A DNA stretch of 64,000 nt. Origin: Pomphorhynchus laevis. Taxonomy: Eukaryota; Acanthocephala; Palaeacanthocephala; Echinorhynchida; Pomphorhynchidae. The notes beneath the pieces were generated by a model. The model was not told the DNA's origin and did not search any database. It saw nothing but the letters and a program-made list of their open reading frames with translations. The translations under genes and the position numbers were made by a program. The stretch spans positions 620,001-684,000 of the forward strand of contig WNNJ02003776.1 of NCBI GenBank assembly GCA_012934845.2, read 5' to 3'. Positions 1 to 12,214 of the stretch are shown here, piece by piece; position 1 is the first letter of the stretch; each line of letters starts with the position of its first letter.

Positions 1-1220
1 TTGTAAAATATATATTTTTGAATTCCAAAAATACAAGATATCTAATTACGGATAAATTATCGCGTAATGTATGCTACCACAGAATCGCTTAAAAAGTATT
101 ATATTATAAGTATAATATTACGGTAAAATACTCTTTTATTTGTTAAAATTCGTTCAATGAAAATTAAATTACTGTCTAAAGAATTTTAAAAACAGATAAA
201 CGCGAAGATATTTCATATTATCATTTCCTTTATCGTTTCAAGGGTATAAATAAAAACGGGTTGATAGTAAAGTTGATACTTTTACTAAATTCGAAAGGGA
301 GGAATAAATGAAAACGACGAACTTTTACAAAATTTTGTATACAGAGATTAATTGACAATAATTATTAATGATATTAATTCATTTATTAATACGTAATAAA
401 GCGTAACACATAAACATTTATGTTATAGTCTTAATGAAGAATTTAGGTATAAAATTTTATATTTAGCACCGTTTAAAATGTACATGACGTTTTACAAAAA
501 AAAACTTTTTTTTGTCATAATGTGTTTTCAAAGGTATAAACTTCTGAATCCTTTATAAACAAATTATTTATAAACAAATTATTTATAAACGAAATATTTA
601 TAAACGAAATATTTATAAAAATTATCATACTCTGAATTGCGAAATACACAAATAATACCACCTTGAATTAATAGACAAAAACACATCTGCTAAACAGAGA
701 TGTATCGTAGACTAAGATGTTCACAACACCAATTACTGAATGAACATAGGTTCGATCAGAAGGCTAAGGATTAAAAAATGTAAAATTATCGATGCCAATG
801 GACGTTCGTGTCACACAGTCCTAAAAAAGGCAGATAAATTTCCCTAATTTTACAGTGAGATAAGCAGCTAAATACTTGCTTGTGCAAGTATTTAGAAGAA
901 GCGATAATTAAATGTACATCACATCATATAAGATTTCATCATACTTTAGATCCTTTATAATGATGTGGTTTAGCACAATTTAAATATTGAGCTTTTAAAA
1001 TTAAAAATATATATTTTTATTAAAGTAATATGAATCAAAAATGAGTAATCGTCATGTTATAATCAAAGTAAAGCTTACGTTTGTAATATGGTGCATTGGT
1101 CGTTTGCGACTTATCACGTCGGTACTAAACAAACGCAAAATTAACTTTAAAATTAATTAAATTTTACTACGAGTTTATAGCAAAAATAACTTAACAGGAA
1201 TCCATTAAGGTTCATTTTAG
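1..1220. other. AT-rich non-coding DNA
   Basis: No convincing reading frame, RNA gene or transposon protein is visible on either strand. The only structure is a short tandem array at 541-622, listed separately, and poly-A/T runs. Confidence 0.6.
541..622. repeat. Short tandem repeat, ~15-bp unit
   Basis: About four to five copies of a unit resembling AAATTATTTATAAAC. The later copies carry an AAATATTTATAAACG variant. This is an ordinary AT-rich minisatellite. Confidence 0.7.
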
Positions 1221-1386
1221 TATATAGTTTTATTGAAAGAAAGAAGAAAATAATGCGAAATTTGAATCAATTTCATATTTTGATAACTCCTGCTATCATC
1301 ATAATCGTGATGATGATAGCAGGAGCTATCAAAATATTGAATTCAAAGGAACATTATTTTCTTCTTTGGTCCTGTAAAACTATATA
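1221..1386. mobile_element. Inverted-repeat element, family I (MITE-like)
   Basis: The two arms fold back around about 1305. The core reads GATAACTCCTGCTATCATCA and is matched by its complement TGATGATGATAGCAGGAGCT. The outer arms read roughly TATAGTTTTA...AAGAAGAAAATAATG and complement CATTATTTTCTTCTTTGGTCCTGTAAAACTATA. No coding capacity. The same element recurs at 16169-16420 (longest and most symmetric) and 11890-12015 (one end degraded). It could be a DNA-transposon MITE or a foldback element; no transposase is present in the window. Confidence 0.75.
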
Positions 1387-1624
1387 TTCGAAATGGAAGA
1401 AGATTATGGGTTTAGATCATTAAAAATAAGTAAAATCAAATCAGCTAACTGAGTATTTAATAAGTCTACGTATTTAATATAATTATAAAATTAAAATAAA
1501 ACATAATAAATTAAAAATTAGTGAAGCATTGTGCAAATTTGAAAGTAGCATACAGATTTGCTAGTAGTAATGAATATAGAATTGGCTAATAGTAATAAAT
1601 TGCTAATAGTAATGTCAAAGAAAA

Positions 1625-1890
1625 AAGGGGCCGAAACCTGATAGCATAGCAGTTACTCCTGATGACCTCTAATTCTTATTCTGATACAGCGTCTGTTTTT
1701 TATTCGTCAATTCATAAAAATGACTTTTTAAATTTCAATTTTTAATTTTAACTTGATTTAAATTGTAAAAAATCTTAAAACAATTATTTGTTTTATTATT
1801 TAATTATTAAATTTTGATTTAGCATTATTATGTTTTGTTTATTTTATAATTATATAACATACGTAGAATCAGTTAGCTGATTTGATTCAA
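1625..1890 (+). mobile_element. PLE 3'-end fragment (solo)
   Basis: It begins inside the structured module at GGGGCCGAAACCTGATAGC (1627) and runs through the AT-rich spacer to the conserved end ACGTAGAATCAGTTAGCTGATTTGAT near 1861-1887. The layout matches the region downstream of the PLE RT frames at 57003-57385 and (minus strand) 49015-49306. No coding part is attached. Further copies of only the terminal motif lie near 1440, 1960-1990, 2130-2160, 2507-2530, 3080-3100 and 3890-3915. Confidence 0.7.
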
Positions 1891-2159
1891 AATTCTATTA
1901 ATTCAATTTTATTATATTAATTTTATATTATATTAATATTTTTCTCTATAATTATATCAAATACGTAGACTCAGTTAGCTGACTTGATTCGTCCGCCTTT
2001 GTTGTCATGCACTCCGTCTTTGCTATATTTAACCTCAACTCGTTTTGAGAAGTCGATCGTACAATGTTTCTACCAATCGCTTAAGATCGTATTTATCTTA
2101 TCAAGACGATGATATAAGATTATATTAAATACGTAGACCCAGATAGCTGATTTAATTAT

Positions 2160-2335
2160 TAAATGAATATAGCACTATAAAGTGCTATAAATAGCACTAT
2201 AATAGCACAATAATTTATAGCACTATTATTGTGTGCACTACAAAATTTAATAAACAAATTGTTGAAAAACAATTTGTTTATTAAATCAAATTAAATCAAT
2301 ACAAATTAAATCAATTTGTATTGATTCATTTGAAC
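2160..2335. repeat. Cluster of short AT-rich hairpins
   Basis: Several palindromes are packed together. AGCACTATAAAGTGCT-type repeats lie at 2165-2230, a stem AATAAACAAATTGT/ACAATTTGTTTATT at about 2249-2285, and AATACAAATT/AATTTGTATT at about 2298-2322. They have no coding content and no obvious relation to the named inverted-repeat families. Confidence 0.6.
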
Positions 2336-2730
2336 ATGTCGAAGTACTATTTTGCTGTATGTGCTTGAAACTTGAGTCGAGTTGATTTGCAGTACGCCCA
2401 ATGAAATAAATTTTATTTAGTAAGTAAAATCATGCGTTTTGTGGTGCGTGATAAAACGTGCTAATACGTTTAAAATTAATATTTGAAACGACAACAGTGG
2501 CAAATTATATCAGCTAACTGAGCCTACGTATTTTATATATTTGTATATTAAATAAATATATATATAAATATTATATAATAAATATTATATATTTAAATAA
2601 CTAAATTATTATTCGAATTGCGAATTATAGTTACCGACTAAACCATTAATAGAACATAAAGATTGTGTACTTTGTCATATAAGCTAAATATAAACCAGCA
2701 TTTCGGCGACAAGGAAATCAGCAGAAGCAG

Positions 2731-2965
2731 TTAAAGGACCGAAACACGAAATGTAGGCGTGGACTCACTGCTGATGAGGTCCACCTAAGCTGATTGTAGT
2801 GTACATTGATGCTTGATAGGATTCAAACAACCACACGAGGATAATACCAAACCGACCAATGAAGAATAGCGGCTCGTGTATGCAATATTCACAATAGTAA
2901 AAATACTATTTTAGCAGAACCTAAGCACGAAATGTAGGCGTGGGCTTACTGCTGATGAGGCCCAA
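2731..2965 (+). repeat. Two copies of a hammerhead-like repeat
   Basis: Copy one: GGACC (2736-2740) followed directly by GAAA, a short hairpin, then CTGATGA (2771-2777) followed directly by GGTCC (2778-2782). Copy two: GCACGAAATGTAGGCG followed by CTGATGA (2952-2958) and GGCCC; its GAAA has decayed to TAAG. GAAA precedes CTGATGA, so helix II would close the structure from outside, a permuted (type II) hammerhead arrangement. The motif family is also at 3513-3565, 53447-53495 and, on the minus strand, 55518-55566 and 55861-55906. Stem I at the cleavage junction is imperfect, so catalytic activity is not established. Confidence 0.55.
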
Positions 2966-3512
2966 TTTAATATTTTAATAATATTTTGTCGATTTATACT
3001 TTTTTATTATACGATATAAAAATATAATTCATCAAAAAATTGAAATTAGCAGAAAAATAATGTCGTATCAAGAATACATATCAAATCAGCTAACTGAGTC
3101 TTCTAGCCATCGAAATATTGTGGATTTTTGGAATAAAACTATTTTCTATTCTGTCATTGTTTCTGTAAATTTATAAATAAATTTATAAATTTATTTCGTG
3201 ATTAAATAACGAAATTTTGAATATGAATTCAAAATACATAAAAAATATATTATATTCATATATTTAAACATTTTTGCCAGTTAAATTGAGATCATTTCTG
3301 AATTCAAATTAAATCATCGTTGGTAGGGAAATGTAAAACTTTTAAATAAAAACCTATTCTTGCAATCAGAAATTAAAAATGTTTTCAAAACATTTATTAT
3401 TTGAAATCAGAAATAATTTCAATTAAATTTGCAAAATGTAAAACGAAAGTCTTTAATTAAATCTAATTGTCAATAGAGCAAACGAGTCGTGTGATCGTCA
3501 GCCATCGCTTAA

Positions 3513-3565
3513 AGGAACGAAACATGAAAAGTAGGTATTGGATCAGTAGCTGATGAGGTTCACCA
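3513..3565 (+). repeat. Hammerhead-like repeat copy
   Basis: Same layout as the copies near 2736-2965: GGAAC then GAAACATGAAAAGTAGG, and CTGATGA at 3550-3556 followed by GGTTC. The candidate stem I (TATTG with CAGTA around a three-base loop) is the cleanest of the set. Stem II has one mismatch. Confidence 0.5.
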
Positions 3566-4276
3566 ATACTGAAATGTAGCAAAATGCTATTGACTTATGA
3601 ATAGAATTAAAGTAAAGTGCAAACTAAAGTCATCAAAATTTCAATCAAAACAATGACTGCATAGGCATTAATAGATTAACATATATATAAATATATGTTA
3701 ATATTTATAAATTATAATATATTAATATATTAATTTTATAATATATATTAATATACACATAAGTTATGTTAATAATATATAGCATAATTTAATATAATTT
3801 ATTAATAGCTATATTTATTAATAAATATAGCATAATTAAATTTATTTTTAAATTTAAATAATTTTAAATTTATGTATAGTACAAAATACGTAGACTCAGT
3901 TGATTAATTTGATAATATTATTTATTATTTATCGATTCATTATTAAAGCAGATTTTATCATACTACATTTCAAATCATAGTAGCGCCTTAAAAAATCAGA
4001 GCTACTCCCTTTTAAAACAATTCACATAACAATTAGAACGAGTTACTATAAATTTCAACCCGAACCGGCACGAAACACCGCGTTCTCTAAGAGCTATGAT
4101 CAATAGTCTTCTACCACTAAGATAAGCTCGTATATTATTAATAATGCATAATTTAAAAATATGATAATCCCTAATATCAAGATGGATTATTTGCTATTAT
4201 GAAGCTGTGGTTTTATAAATTACACTGTGGTTTTAGATTTTACTTAATAAGCTAATAAATCTTAAAATGTACTTAC

Positions 4277-4525
4277 TCCTCATCGGTGCTGCATCTACGC
4301 TTGTTATTAATTAAGTTTTGGCTACGAACTGTATCAACTGACAAGTATTCAAGTTCGGGTGTAGAGTTTCGTTTAATATGAAGACGTTCCTTTGAAGAAT
4401 TTGAATAGTTCAAGCAAATACTTGACCTTAAATCCACTTTATCTTCAATGTTTGGTTTACTTGAATTGACAGTGAAATTGCTTGTTTTTAACGAGATCGG
4501 ACAAATTTTGTCTTCGGAATTTAGA
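4277..4525 (-). CDS. Exon of an uncharacterised multi-exon gene (minus strand)
   Basis: The 249-bp open stretch is bounded by a TTTAG acceptor (exon starts at 4525) and a strong GTAAGT donor (exon ends at 4277). The incoming phase takes one base and the outgoing phase leaves two. The peptide is polar, rich in S, N, K and E, with no recognised domain; a Met at the acceptor boundary also allows reading it as a first coding exon. It joins in phase to the exon at 5042-5196 across a 516-bp intron. The next exon would lie below 4277 and was not found. Gene identity unknown. Confidence 0.6.
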
Positions 4526-5041
4526 CTAAACATTAATTTAGTGGCATAAAATATTGACGTTCTTAAAATAAATTTGTGGAAGTTAAAATAGCTATTTTCT
4601 TTCGGAGAAAGAAAATATTAAATGTTACAAAACCTGAAGAACATATTTTACATCTGTCCGATGTAACACAAATACTTTAAAGACCTCGTGTTGTTTCGTG
4701 AACATTTGAACACAATCAATTTTCAATTTTAATAAATAATTCGTTTTTCAATTGTTTCAATTTTAATTTCTGGCCATACTGATTATTAGTCGGTGAAATA
4801 TCAAATGCGTTTTCTTTCTTGTTGTTCTATTAATTGAATTGCAACTATATGAATTAGATCATTAAGTGAAAAACTTAAAGAAACAACAATAATCATGATG
4901 CTTTTACAAACAACAACCGAGACCTTGATTTGATAGTGAAAGATAAACCAATTTACACAATGCTTACATTGTTATATCAGCTTTATATTTTATATATACT
5001 AAACGAACTATAAAACGAACTACAAATTCATCGTTACTTAC

Positions 5042-5196
5042 GGTTTATTTACTATGCATTCTCTACTGCTTTGTTGATTTAAAAATTGATTTCCTTTATT
5101 TTCAGCACAAATATTTTGACTAATATATCCGGATCCGTCCGCACCGATACGGACACCCTGCTGGATTTGTAGCTTCGATAATGGATTGTTGGTTTC
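5042..5196 (-). CDS. Exon of an uncharacterised multi-exon gene (minus strand)
   Basis: Acceptor TTTACATTTAG and donor GTAAGT frame a 155-bp exon. Only one of three frames is open; it requires incoming phase 0 and leaves two bases, which fits the exon at 4277-4525. The peptide has a glycine-containing segment (GVRIGADGSGY) followed by an N/Q-rich part ending NKP. Base composition is less AT-rich than the surroundings. No domain recognised. The exon at 14499-14638 ends in phase 2, so if all belong to one gene at least one intervening exon is missing. Confidence 0.65.
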
Positions 5197-5340
5197 CTAA
5201 ATGTAAACAAGACTAACCCTTGTATGGCCAAAATGCTTGTTTTAGTTTATAAATATTTCAAATATTTTAGTTTATAAATATAAATAGCAAATTTCAAATA
5301 TTTTAGTTTATAAATATAAATAGCTAATGTAAATAATTAT

Positions 5341-5405
5341 TTGAGCTGGATCAAAGGAAATAATTATTTTTTATATTTCGTTAACTGCTATTAGCATTTA
5401 GAATT
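5341..5405 (+). mobile_element. Single arm of inverted-repeat family II
   Basis: It starts GAGCTGGATCAAAGGAAATAA and continues to TTCGTTAACTGCTATTAGC, matching one arm of the elements at 12024-12210 and 54541-54719. The second arm is missing. Confidence 0.55.
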
Positions 5406-5814
5406 ATCAATAAAATTGTAATCAATTATTAGCAAATTACGTAAGTTAGAAGTTATTTAAATAAATATCAAATGTGTTATTCATGATTTCTTACGAATAC
5501 ACATGCAATTAGGAAATTAAAAAATTGCTAACGAAATTCAAATTAAAACAGAAAACAAGACAAAAACGTGTTTTATTATAAAAATAGATGGGATACAAAG
5601 TAGCATACTCGGTTTCTTATTATTTATTGATCGCTTCATAAAAAATAATAATTACATTATAAAATTCAGATGATATAACTATATAATACAACTACATAAT
5701 AATTTAATAATTAATCGTTTTACAAAATATAGCTTGAGTTTGAATAAAATATTATTCTAACACATATTATTATATTATAATAAATAATATACTTTGTATT
5801 AGAATAAGATACAA

Positions 5815-5911
5815 CAGATAATCAAATTCCATCAGAGGAAATACGCCATGAGCATGTATTTGGCTCTGCTGCTATGTTGGGTCGAGGAAATCTGATAAAT
5901 TAGCAGTTCCC
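5815..5911 (+). mobile_element. Truncated PLE 3'-end module
   Basis: It contains CATCAGAGGAAATACGCC, GCATGTATTTGGC, GCTGCTATGTTGGGTCGAGG and a decayed TTAGCAGTTCC. This is the left part of the PLE structured module with the GGGGCCGAAAC segment deleted. Confidence 0.6.
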
Positions 5912-5929
5912 CATTATAATGTTTAATCT

Positions 5930-6107
5930 TAATACATTGTACTAATACATTGTATTGTCTAATGATACGTTCGATGTGCTATTCAATTGTTCAAAGCGTT
6001 TAAACATCGAGAGGAATAGAAAAAGAAAATTATTGTTCACACAATAATTTTCTATTTTTATTCCTCTAGATATTTAAGCGTCCTAAACAATACATTGTAT
6101 ATTAATC
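5930..6107. mobile_element. Inverted-repeat element, family III
   Basis: Outer arms contain AATACATTGTATTG and its complement CAATACATTGTATT. Inner arms read GAGAGGAATAGAAAAAGAAA/TTTCTATTTTTATTCCTCTAG around a short loop at about 6038-6046. No coding potential; MITE-like. Only this copy was seen. Confidence 0.6.
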
Positions 6108-7600
6108 AGTTTGTAAAATTTAGAGTTAAAAAATTCAAAATTATAATAGAAAAATGAATTATAGAAAATCTTAATATTAACATATTTATTTTAATCGGTT
6201 CATAAAAATATTAGGTTATAAAAATATTTTTAATATTAATATTTTTACATTTTTATTAAATATTTTAATACAAAATATGTATCCGTATTTAATTAATCTG
6301 ATTCCATTTGTTGCAAAACTTGCTACAACTATATAAAAAGGCTACACGTTTTTATCGTAGCGTTTTTATAAAAAATGTAGCGTATTTATATAAATCGCGT
6401 ATCTATAAAGCGTTATATGGATAATTTTTCTGTTTTCAAAATTATATTAAAACAAGAAATAAACAAAAAAATTGTGAATGTTTTAATTCAAAATAAATGA
6501 CCGTTAATAACTTTAAATAAATTATAACTTATTTACTCTCGAAGTTCATGCTCGTAGATCTACACAAATTAAAAGTGATGATCAATTAAAGTTTATATGA
6601 CTGGAAAATATTTAAGCTGGCATATTATAATATTATTATTTATTAATATTGTTAGGATTTGCAAATATGTTATTTCATAAGTGTAATAGCATTTCTGGAA
6701 GTTCATAGGAAAATTCTTTAATTTTTCAAATTCTTTTATTTTTTATTTTTCTTTAAATATAAAGAAAATAATTATCGTGAATAAATATTAATGATCAATA
6801 AATTTATTATTATCAAAAATAATCCATAATTATTGTGGATATTTAAGAATTTAATCTGGGAAAAATAGCAATGAAATAAAATCTTAGAATTAATATTCCA
6901 TTTATTAAATATTAATGGAATATTAATTAAAATTTCCGCGAATATAGAATTTTTAAATGTTCCCAAATTGATAATTGTATTTCCCTATAACGTATATGCT
7001 AATATACATTTAAATATTGATAATATGATACATTATCAATAATATATAATAAATTGATAGCATATTTTATATTATGGATAATATAATATTTATATTATAT
7101 TATAATATGATATTATATAACATAAAATATATTGATAATAATTGTCAATAATATAACAAATAAGCTGCGTTTTAGCTTAACAATCAATATAGCAACGGTA
7201 AAATACATAACAGATTATGAATGATTTAGCTAAGGCTATAATGGAAACTTGTTAATATGGTACGAACATCAGAGTGACGAATATAGCTGAATTAACACTA
7301 AGGTTTTTAACAAAATCAAAATTTATATATAGTTATTATATTCAATATATAGTTATTATTATTCAAAATTTATATATAGTCTATTAGGTTCAAAAGATGG
7401 TCGACGCTCATGAGCTAAGACGATGGGATATATTAGAAATCAAAATATAGTAATAAATCTCAATACAAATAGCGGTATTTGATTGATAACAACTTATGAG
7501 ATATTACTTAGATATAAAGATAGAACAGCGGACAATGAGATGAAAATATGGTCAATAGTACCATTTTGCTAGATGTTAAAAATCTTATTATGTTTACAAT
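6108..7600. other. AT-rich non-coding DNA
   Basis: Very AT-rich, with short palindromic ATATTAT runs around 7010-7150 and a short duplicated ATTCAATATATAGTTATTATT stretch near 7330-7380. No supported gene. Confidence 0.55.
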
Positions 7601-7603
7601 TAG

Positions 7604-7756
7604 AGGTATCTTTTAAATCTGATCATCTTTGGATCCGAATTTTTGGCATCTCTTTTGGCGGTGCAACATTTTGCTTGTTTTATTGTACTCCAATATTCGG
7701 GTTATATTGCCAATTACACAATATATGCAGGAATGCAACCATCCGTAGCGGATTGA
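7604..7756 (+). CDS. Possible 3'-terminal exon of an unknown gene
   Basis: After a plausible acceptor (GTTTACAATTAG) there are 50 open codons ending in TGA at 7754-7756. The local base composition is clearly less AT-rich than the flanks. The peptide is hydrophobic and aromatic, with a run like FLASLLAVQHFACFIVLQYS, so it could be a membrane segment. No upstream exon or family match was found. A spurious open stretch is a real alternative. Confidence 0.3.
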   Translation, partial: RYLLNLIIFGSEFLASLLAVQHFACFIVLQYSGYIANYTIYAGMQPSVAD

Positions 7757-7759
7757 TAT

Positions 7760-9229
7760 TGAATTTTATCCAATTATTAGTAAAAAATATTTTTATTAAA
7801 ATTAACGTCTAAAATAAAATATATATTTGCTGCATTAAGAAAGAATAATCGTATGACCAGATCACCTTAAATATTTCTTTGAGATCTGATGCCTTTTCAG
7901 GAGAAGCTATAGGGTTGTTGTTGCTGAGGTTTAGCTTACTAAATAACGACAGACGAAAGTTATAAAAATAAATTTAAATAATATCTGGGATTATTTAAGT
8001 CTTATCGGTAAATACGAGACAAAATTTGCAATCAGCAACGTAAGTGCTCGTAAGAATTTATACAACGTATAAATTTACTTTATTGAACTAAACAATTTTA
8101 AATTGTCAATTATCGCAACATTTTCTTATTTTCATTTTTAAAATATTATCTTTATAAATAAAATATTTATGTTTGTTTTATAAAATATTGGAGAAATTTA
8201 TATTCAATAATTTTATATTGGTGAATAAATTTATATTTTTAATTTTATAGTTGGTAGTTTTTATAAAATATTAATTATTTTAGATTTTAGAAAATATTTA
8301 AATATTAGAGATGATATTTTTAGCATGTAGATATTTTGTGAATCAGTTAATAAAAGACATTTGTAAAGTCACCGATTATCTTGAAATTATTTTGAAATCA
8401 TTGTTAGCTTATTAATAATAGAGATATAAGTATTTCTGGAAAATCTCCCATTGTATAAAAAATATTTTTTGCTTGCTTTCAAGGAGTGATTTGCAAAACC
8501 CAGCAATTACAGTGTTATATAATATTTGTTATATAATATAATATAATATTTATATAATTTGTTATAATATTTATATATTTGTTACATCATACTTGTATAC
8601 TGAAATAATAATCCACAAGTCATCAAATGATTACAATAATGAATAATTAATAATTACAAAAATTATTTATTAATTATTCAAATGAAATTCAATAATGAAT
8701 TCAATAATGTGTACAATCGGTAATGTGTACAATCAGTAGAAGTACCCATTATAAAATGTTCTGACTAAATAATATTTATTCCAAACAAAATAAATAAATT
8801 AAACGCTATCGTTTAATGCGGCGCTAAACAGTGCCCATATTTTTAAATTTTAACTATTAAATTAATACAACAAATCAAATTTAGATTATTTATCAATTAA
8901 GACAAATTTGACAAAAACAATTTAGTTAAGTGCCTATGTGATTTAATTAAGTGGCTATGTGAAGACAAAATTCCTATAAGAATATGGTTTAAAGTTACGT
9001 GTTTGAAACTGCAGAAGTAATTGTTGTGATACTGTACACGTTTTGTGCTAAACTCATATATTGATATTTCACTGTTTTCAGATAAGTTAATAATGCTACC
9101 AGTTTAGCATTACAAATTATTAAACTGATTTAACGATGCCATCAACAGCAGGATTTGTAAACAAAGATTTATAAGCTTCATTTAATTTACAATGCTAATT
9201 AGCTAAGTACTTACAACAAAGCAAGCTCA
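7760..9229. other. AT-rich non-coding DNA
   Basis: No recognisable gene or transposon protein on either strand; short AT palindromes only. Confidence 0.55.
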
Positions 9230-11126
9230 ATGCGATTCCCGGGGATTCGGATTCCTTAGATGTTTGGAGGCAACGGTTGCATGCATTCGAAAGATTTATG
9301 CAATATCTGAACGCATCTGACGATAAGTTGAGAATTTTGTACAATTTCGTTGCTGTATTCAAATCATTACAACCTGCTTAAAATTAAACGGCAGATATCG
9401 CTATTTTAAAGGAAATGTTCGATCGATTCATATTGTATATGAAACTTTCATATTGTATATGAAAGTTATCTTTTGTCGTCCATACTTCAACGAAATACGG
9501 AGTATGTACCACAGTATTTCGAAGTATTAAATTTGCTTTCAACTAAATGCAGCTTTGAAGCTGTCACTGCTGATGATTATCGAGATCAGTTTTGTTACGT
9601 GTCTTTATCATCAGGCTTAGATCAAACAAGTAACAAAACGGTTACTTGAAAACGATGTAATTGATCTTTTATGGCATGCGTTCAGGCAAAAGCCGTTGAG
9701 TAATCGAGACGTCGTGTAGCATAAATGGAACTGGGTACTGAAACTCGGCAATGTCTTGAAACTACCCGGATATTAGGGAATGACTCAAGCGATACCGATA
9801 ACACGTCTCAGTACTAGTATCATCGTAAAATATCATTCAGCAAATATCACTGCTGCAGTGAGTATTTCGAAACCTTGGAGGTGGTTTTCTGTGGTAGCAC
9901 AAATAGGAATACGCGTATTGAATTTCCAGTGAGAACCTGTCATTGTAAAAATGTGAAAAAGTGGGACACTGCTCGGGTATGCCTGTCAGAAGCTGTAATG
10001 AATATTCAATGGTTGTTATAGCATATGCATGTGTTTATCATATTCTACATGACCAATATTCCTCTAAGATATATCAGTTAATGTCTTAGTCGACACATGC
10101 AGTACAATTAGTTTTATTCCCAGAATAAAATTAACAAACTACCCCGGAATATTTCAATTGGCAAATTACGTCAAGTCAAGCAACTTTCCTTTCTGTTTAT
10201 AAGGCGTACGTCAAGTCAATAACAGTTGCGAAGTTGTGGAATACAAAAGCCGAGATTTTATAAACCACCACAGACTCGTATGATTAAGGCTAAAGTATTT
10301 ATGACAAAGCTTTTATTGGATTTCAATGATCCTTTGCCATCGTAGAATCGACTTTATTTACTCATGATTATCGACAAATATTCCCACTTTCCCTTGCCGT
10401 AATCAGTCATAGTCGATCGTTATTGAATGCTTCAGGATCCTTATTTCTTTACTGGTATGTCTGAAATCGGACCATTCTGACAGATACACAACATTTACAT
10501 CAACTGAGCTTAGTTAATTTCTTATCAAACATTGTATTTGTATGACTCATTCAACTCTATATAATCCCCGTGGCAATGGACAAATGGAGAGACTGAGCGG
10601 AATTATTTTACGAGCTAATCAACTTCGTTTACACGATAAGTCACTGCCCGTTGGCGATTGAGTTCAAGTTTGTTCACATGATCAGTACCGACCTGTTGCA
10701 GATTGAAAAATGGTCTTACCGAAAGCTTTGGACTTAATTCGAGTTCTTTTAAGTTCGGTTACCGGGATCTCTCCGCATGATCGCATCTTAACATATACGC
10801 AAAAAGTAACTTCGTCATGTAGTCGTGAGCACTGGCTTACAGTAAACAGTCCTGTTGTGGTTTGTAACTATAATCGAAGACACAAATTCGATCCACTTGT
10901 TAAAATAACAACATTGCTGCGCCCGAATCCAAACTATTCTGCGATATGGAAATATGCCCGAATAGCGCTAACTAATAGCCGCAACTTGTTAAAGACCGAG
11001 GCATTAACTAGCCAGCATATTCCTGATAGCTCAAGAAACAGCCAGCAGGCAACTAATAAGAATTTTGAGCAAACTAACAATTCTGAGATGATATTACCGG
11101 AAATCGGAAAGAAATTTCGTAACTAA
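9230..11126 (+). pseudogene. Decayed Gypsy LTR-retrotransposon (gag to integrase)
   Basis: Fragments in several frames follow Gypsy order. A gag N-terminal part lies at about 9240-9700 (comparable to the gag of the element at 32971). A decayed zinc-knuckle region lies near 9880-9990. Integrase core fragments begin near 10220 and include the ...NPRGNGQ...ERLSG motif at about 10565-10600. The integrase C-terminal part sits in the 138-codon frame 10710-11126. Protease, RT and RNase H are largely missing, so the copy is internally deleted as well as frameshifted and interrupted by stops. No flanking LTRs were recognised. It is related to, but clearly older than, the copy at 32831-36748. Confidence 0.75.
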
Positions 11127-11129
11127 GGA

Positions 11130-11885
11130 ATGAAGTGTTCCCCGCGACAGCTTGCTATGTAATCAGCTCAGCCCAAATGGGTTGAATAGGAATAAATACG
11201 TAAATACGTTGTCTGATGAAAATACCTTGGAATCTGATGGGAAATAAGAGAAGCAAATACTTAAATATCTAAACGATTATAATTTAATTGACGATTATAA
11301 TTCATCGTGATTGTTAATTCGACTAAGGGAAGACTATAAATTTCATAAAGCTACAAGTTTAGTGTTACAGTGATGAAACTCTAATCCGTTTGTTTGGAAT
11401 GTAAGTCTTAGTACCTTGATGGTTTCTGATCTTGCAACTGGAGTTTAATGTATGAGAATAATAGGAATTGTTCGTATCACATGACTACTTATAAATAAAC
11501 ATATCATTGCATTTTTGAGCATTAATATCAGGATTTTGTTTGGTCTAATCGATAACATTAATGAGTTCATTTAATGTAAGTAAATATGATTGATGAGTGG
11601 CATCTTTTATAGTTATAATTGTATTAGTGACATCTTTATAGTAATAAAGAAGCACCATCGGTATAATTGAAAATATTTCGATTGTAATATTATAGGGATC
11701 AATTCATTAGTGAGTATAAAGAAAAGCAGAAGGCAAGAATTCTACTTTGAAATGTCATGGTGAATGCTTTGAGAGTAGGAATAAATGTTTCTAGAGCATT
11801 TATGTATTAATATATTCGTTAAATATTTTAACAAGTGTATTTTCAGCTGTTAAGTCAAATTCTAAGCACATATTTAAGATTAGAT
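11130..11885. other. Non-coding DNA
   Basis: Flanks the decayed Gypsy copy. No LTR, gene or repeat was recognised. Confidence 0.5.
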
Positions 11886-11889
11886 AGCT

Positions 11890-12015
11890 TTACTGGAACG
11901 AAGAAAATATTACCCTTTATTTAAAATACAAATCTTTTGATAGCTCCTGTTATCATCAGAATTCAAATTAGAATTTGAATTCTGATGATGATAGCATGAG
12001 CTATCGAAACATTGT
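11890..12015. mobile_element. Inverted-repeat element, family I (partly degraded)
   Basis: Left arm: ACTGGAACGAAGAAAATATT...GATAGCTCCTGTTATCATCA. Right arm: TGATGATGATAGCATGAGCTATCG. The outer right arm is replaced by the start of the family II element at 12024. Confidence 0.65.
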
Positions 12016-12023
12016 ATTTGATA

Positions 12024-12210
12024 GAATTATTGGAGCTGGATTAAAAAATGGTAAAATTTTATTTGTATTTCGCTAATATAATTCAGAAAATTACAATAAT
12101 TGTAATTTTCTGAATAAAATTGCAAAATTGTAATTTTCTGAAGATGCCAACAGAGGTTAGTGAAATATCAAATAAAATTTTTCCATTTTTTGATCTAGCT
12201 CCAATAATTC
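12024..12210. mobile_element. Inverted-repeat element, family II (MITE-like)
   Basis: The ends GAATTATTGGAGCTGGAT and ATCTAGCTCCAATAATTC are complementary. Internal arms include AAAATTTTATTTGTATTTCGCTAA and its complement. An extra inner palindrome (TTCAGAAAATTACAATAATT...) makes this the longest copy. Relatives: 54541-54719, 62551-62669 and one arm at 5341. Confidence 0.75.
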
Positions 12211-12214
12211 TTTA

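Noticed and set aside
4010-4110. tRNA-like stretch with GGTTCGGGTTGAAAT on the minus strand
   Set aside because: No acceptor stem, D-arm or anticodon arm can be folded around it.
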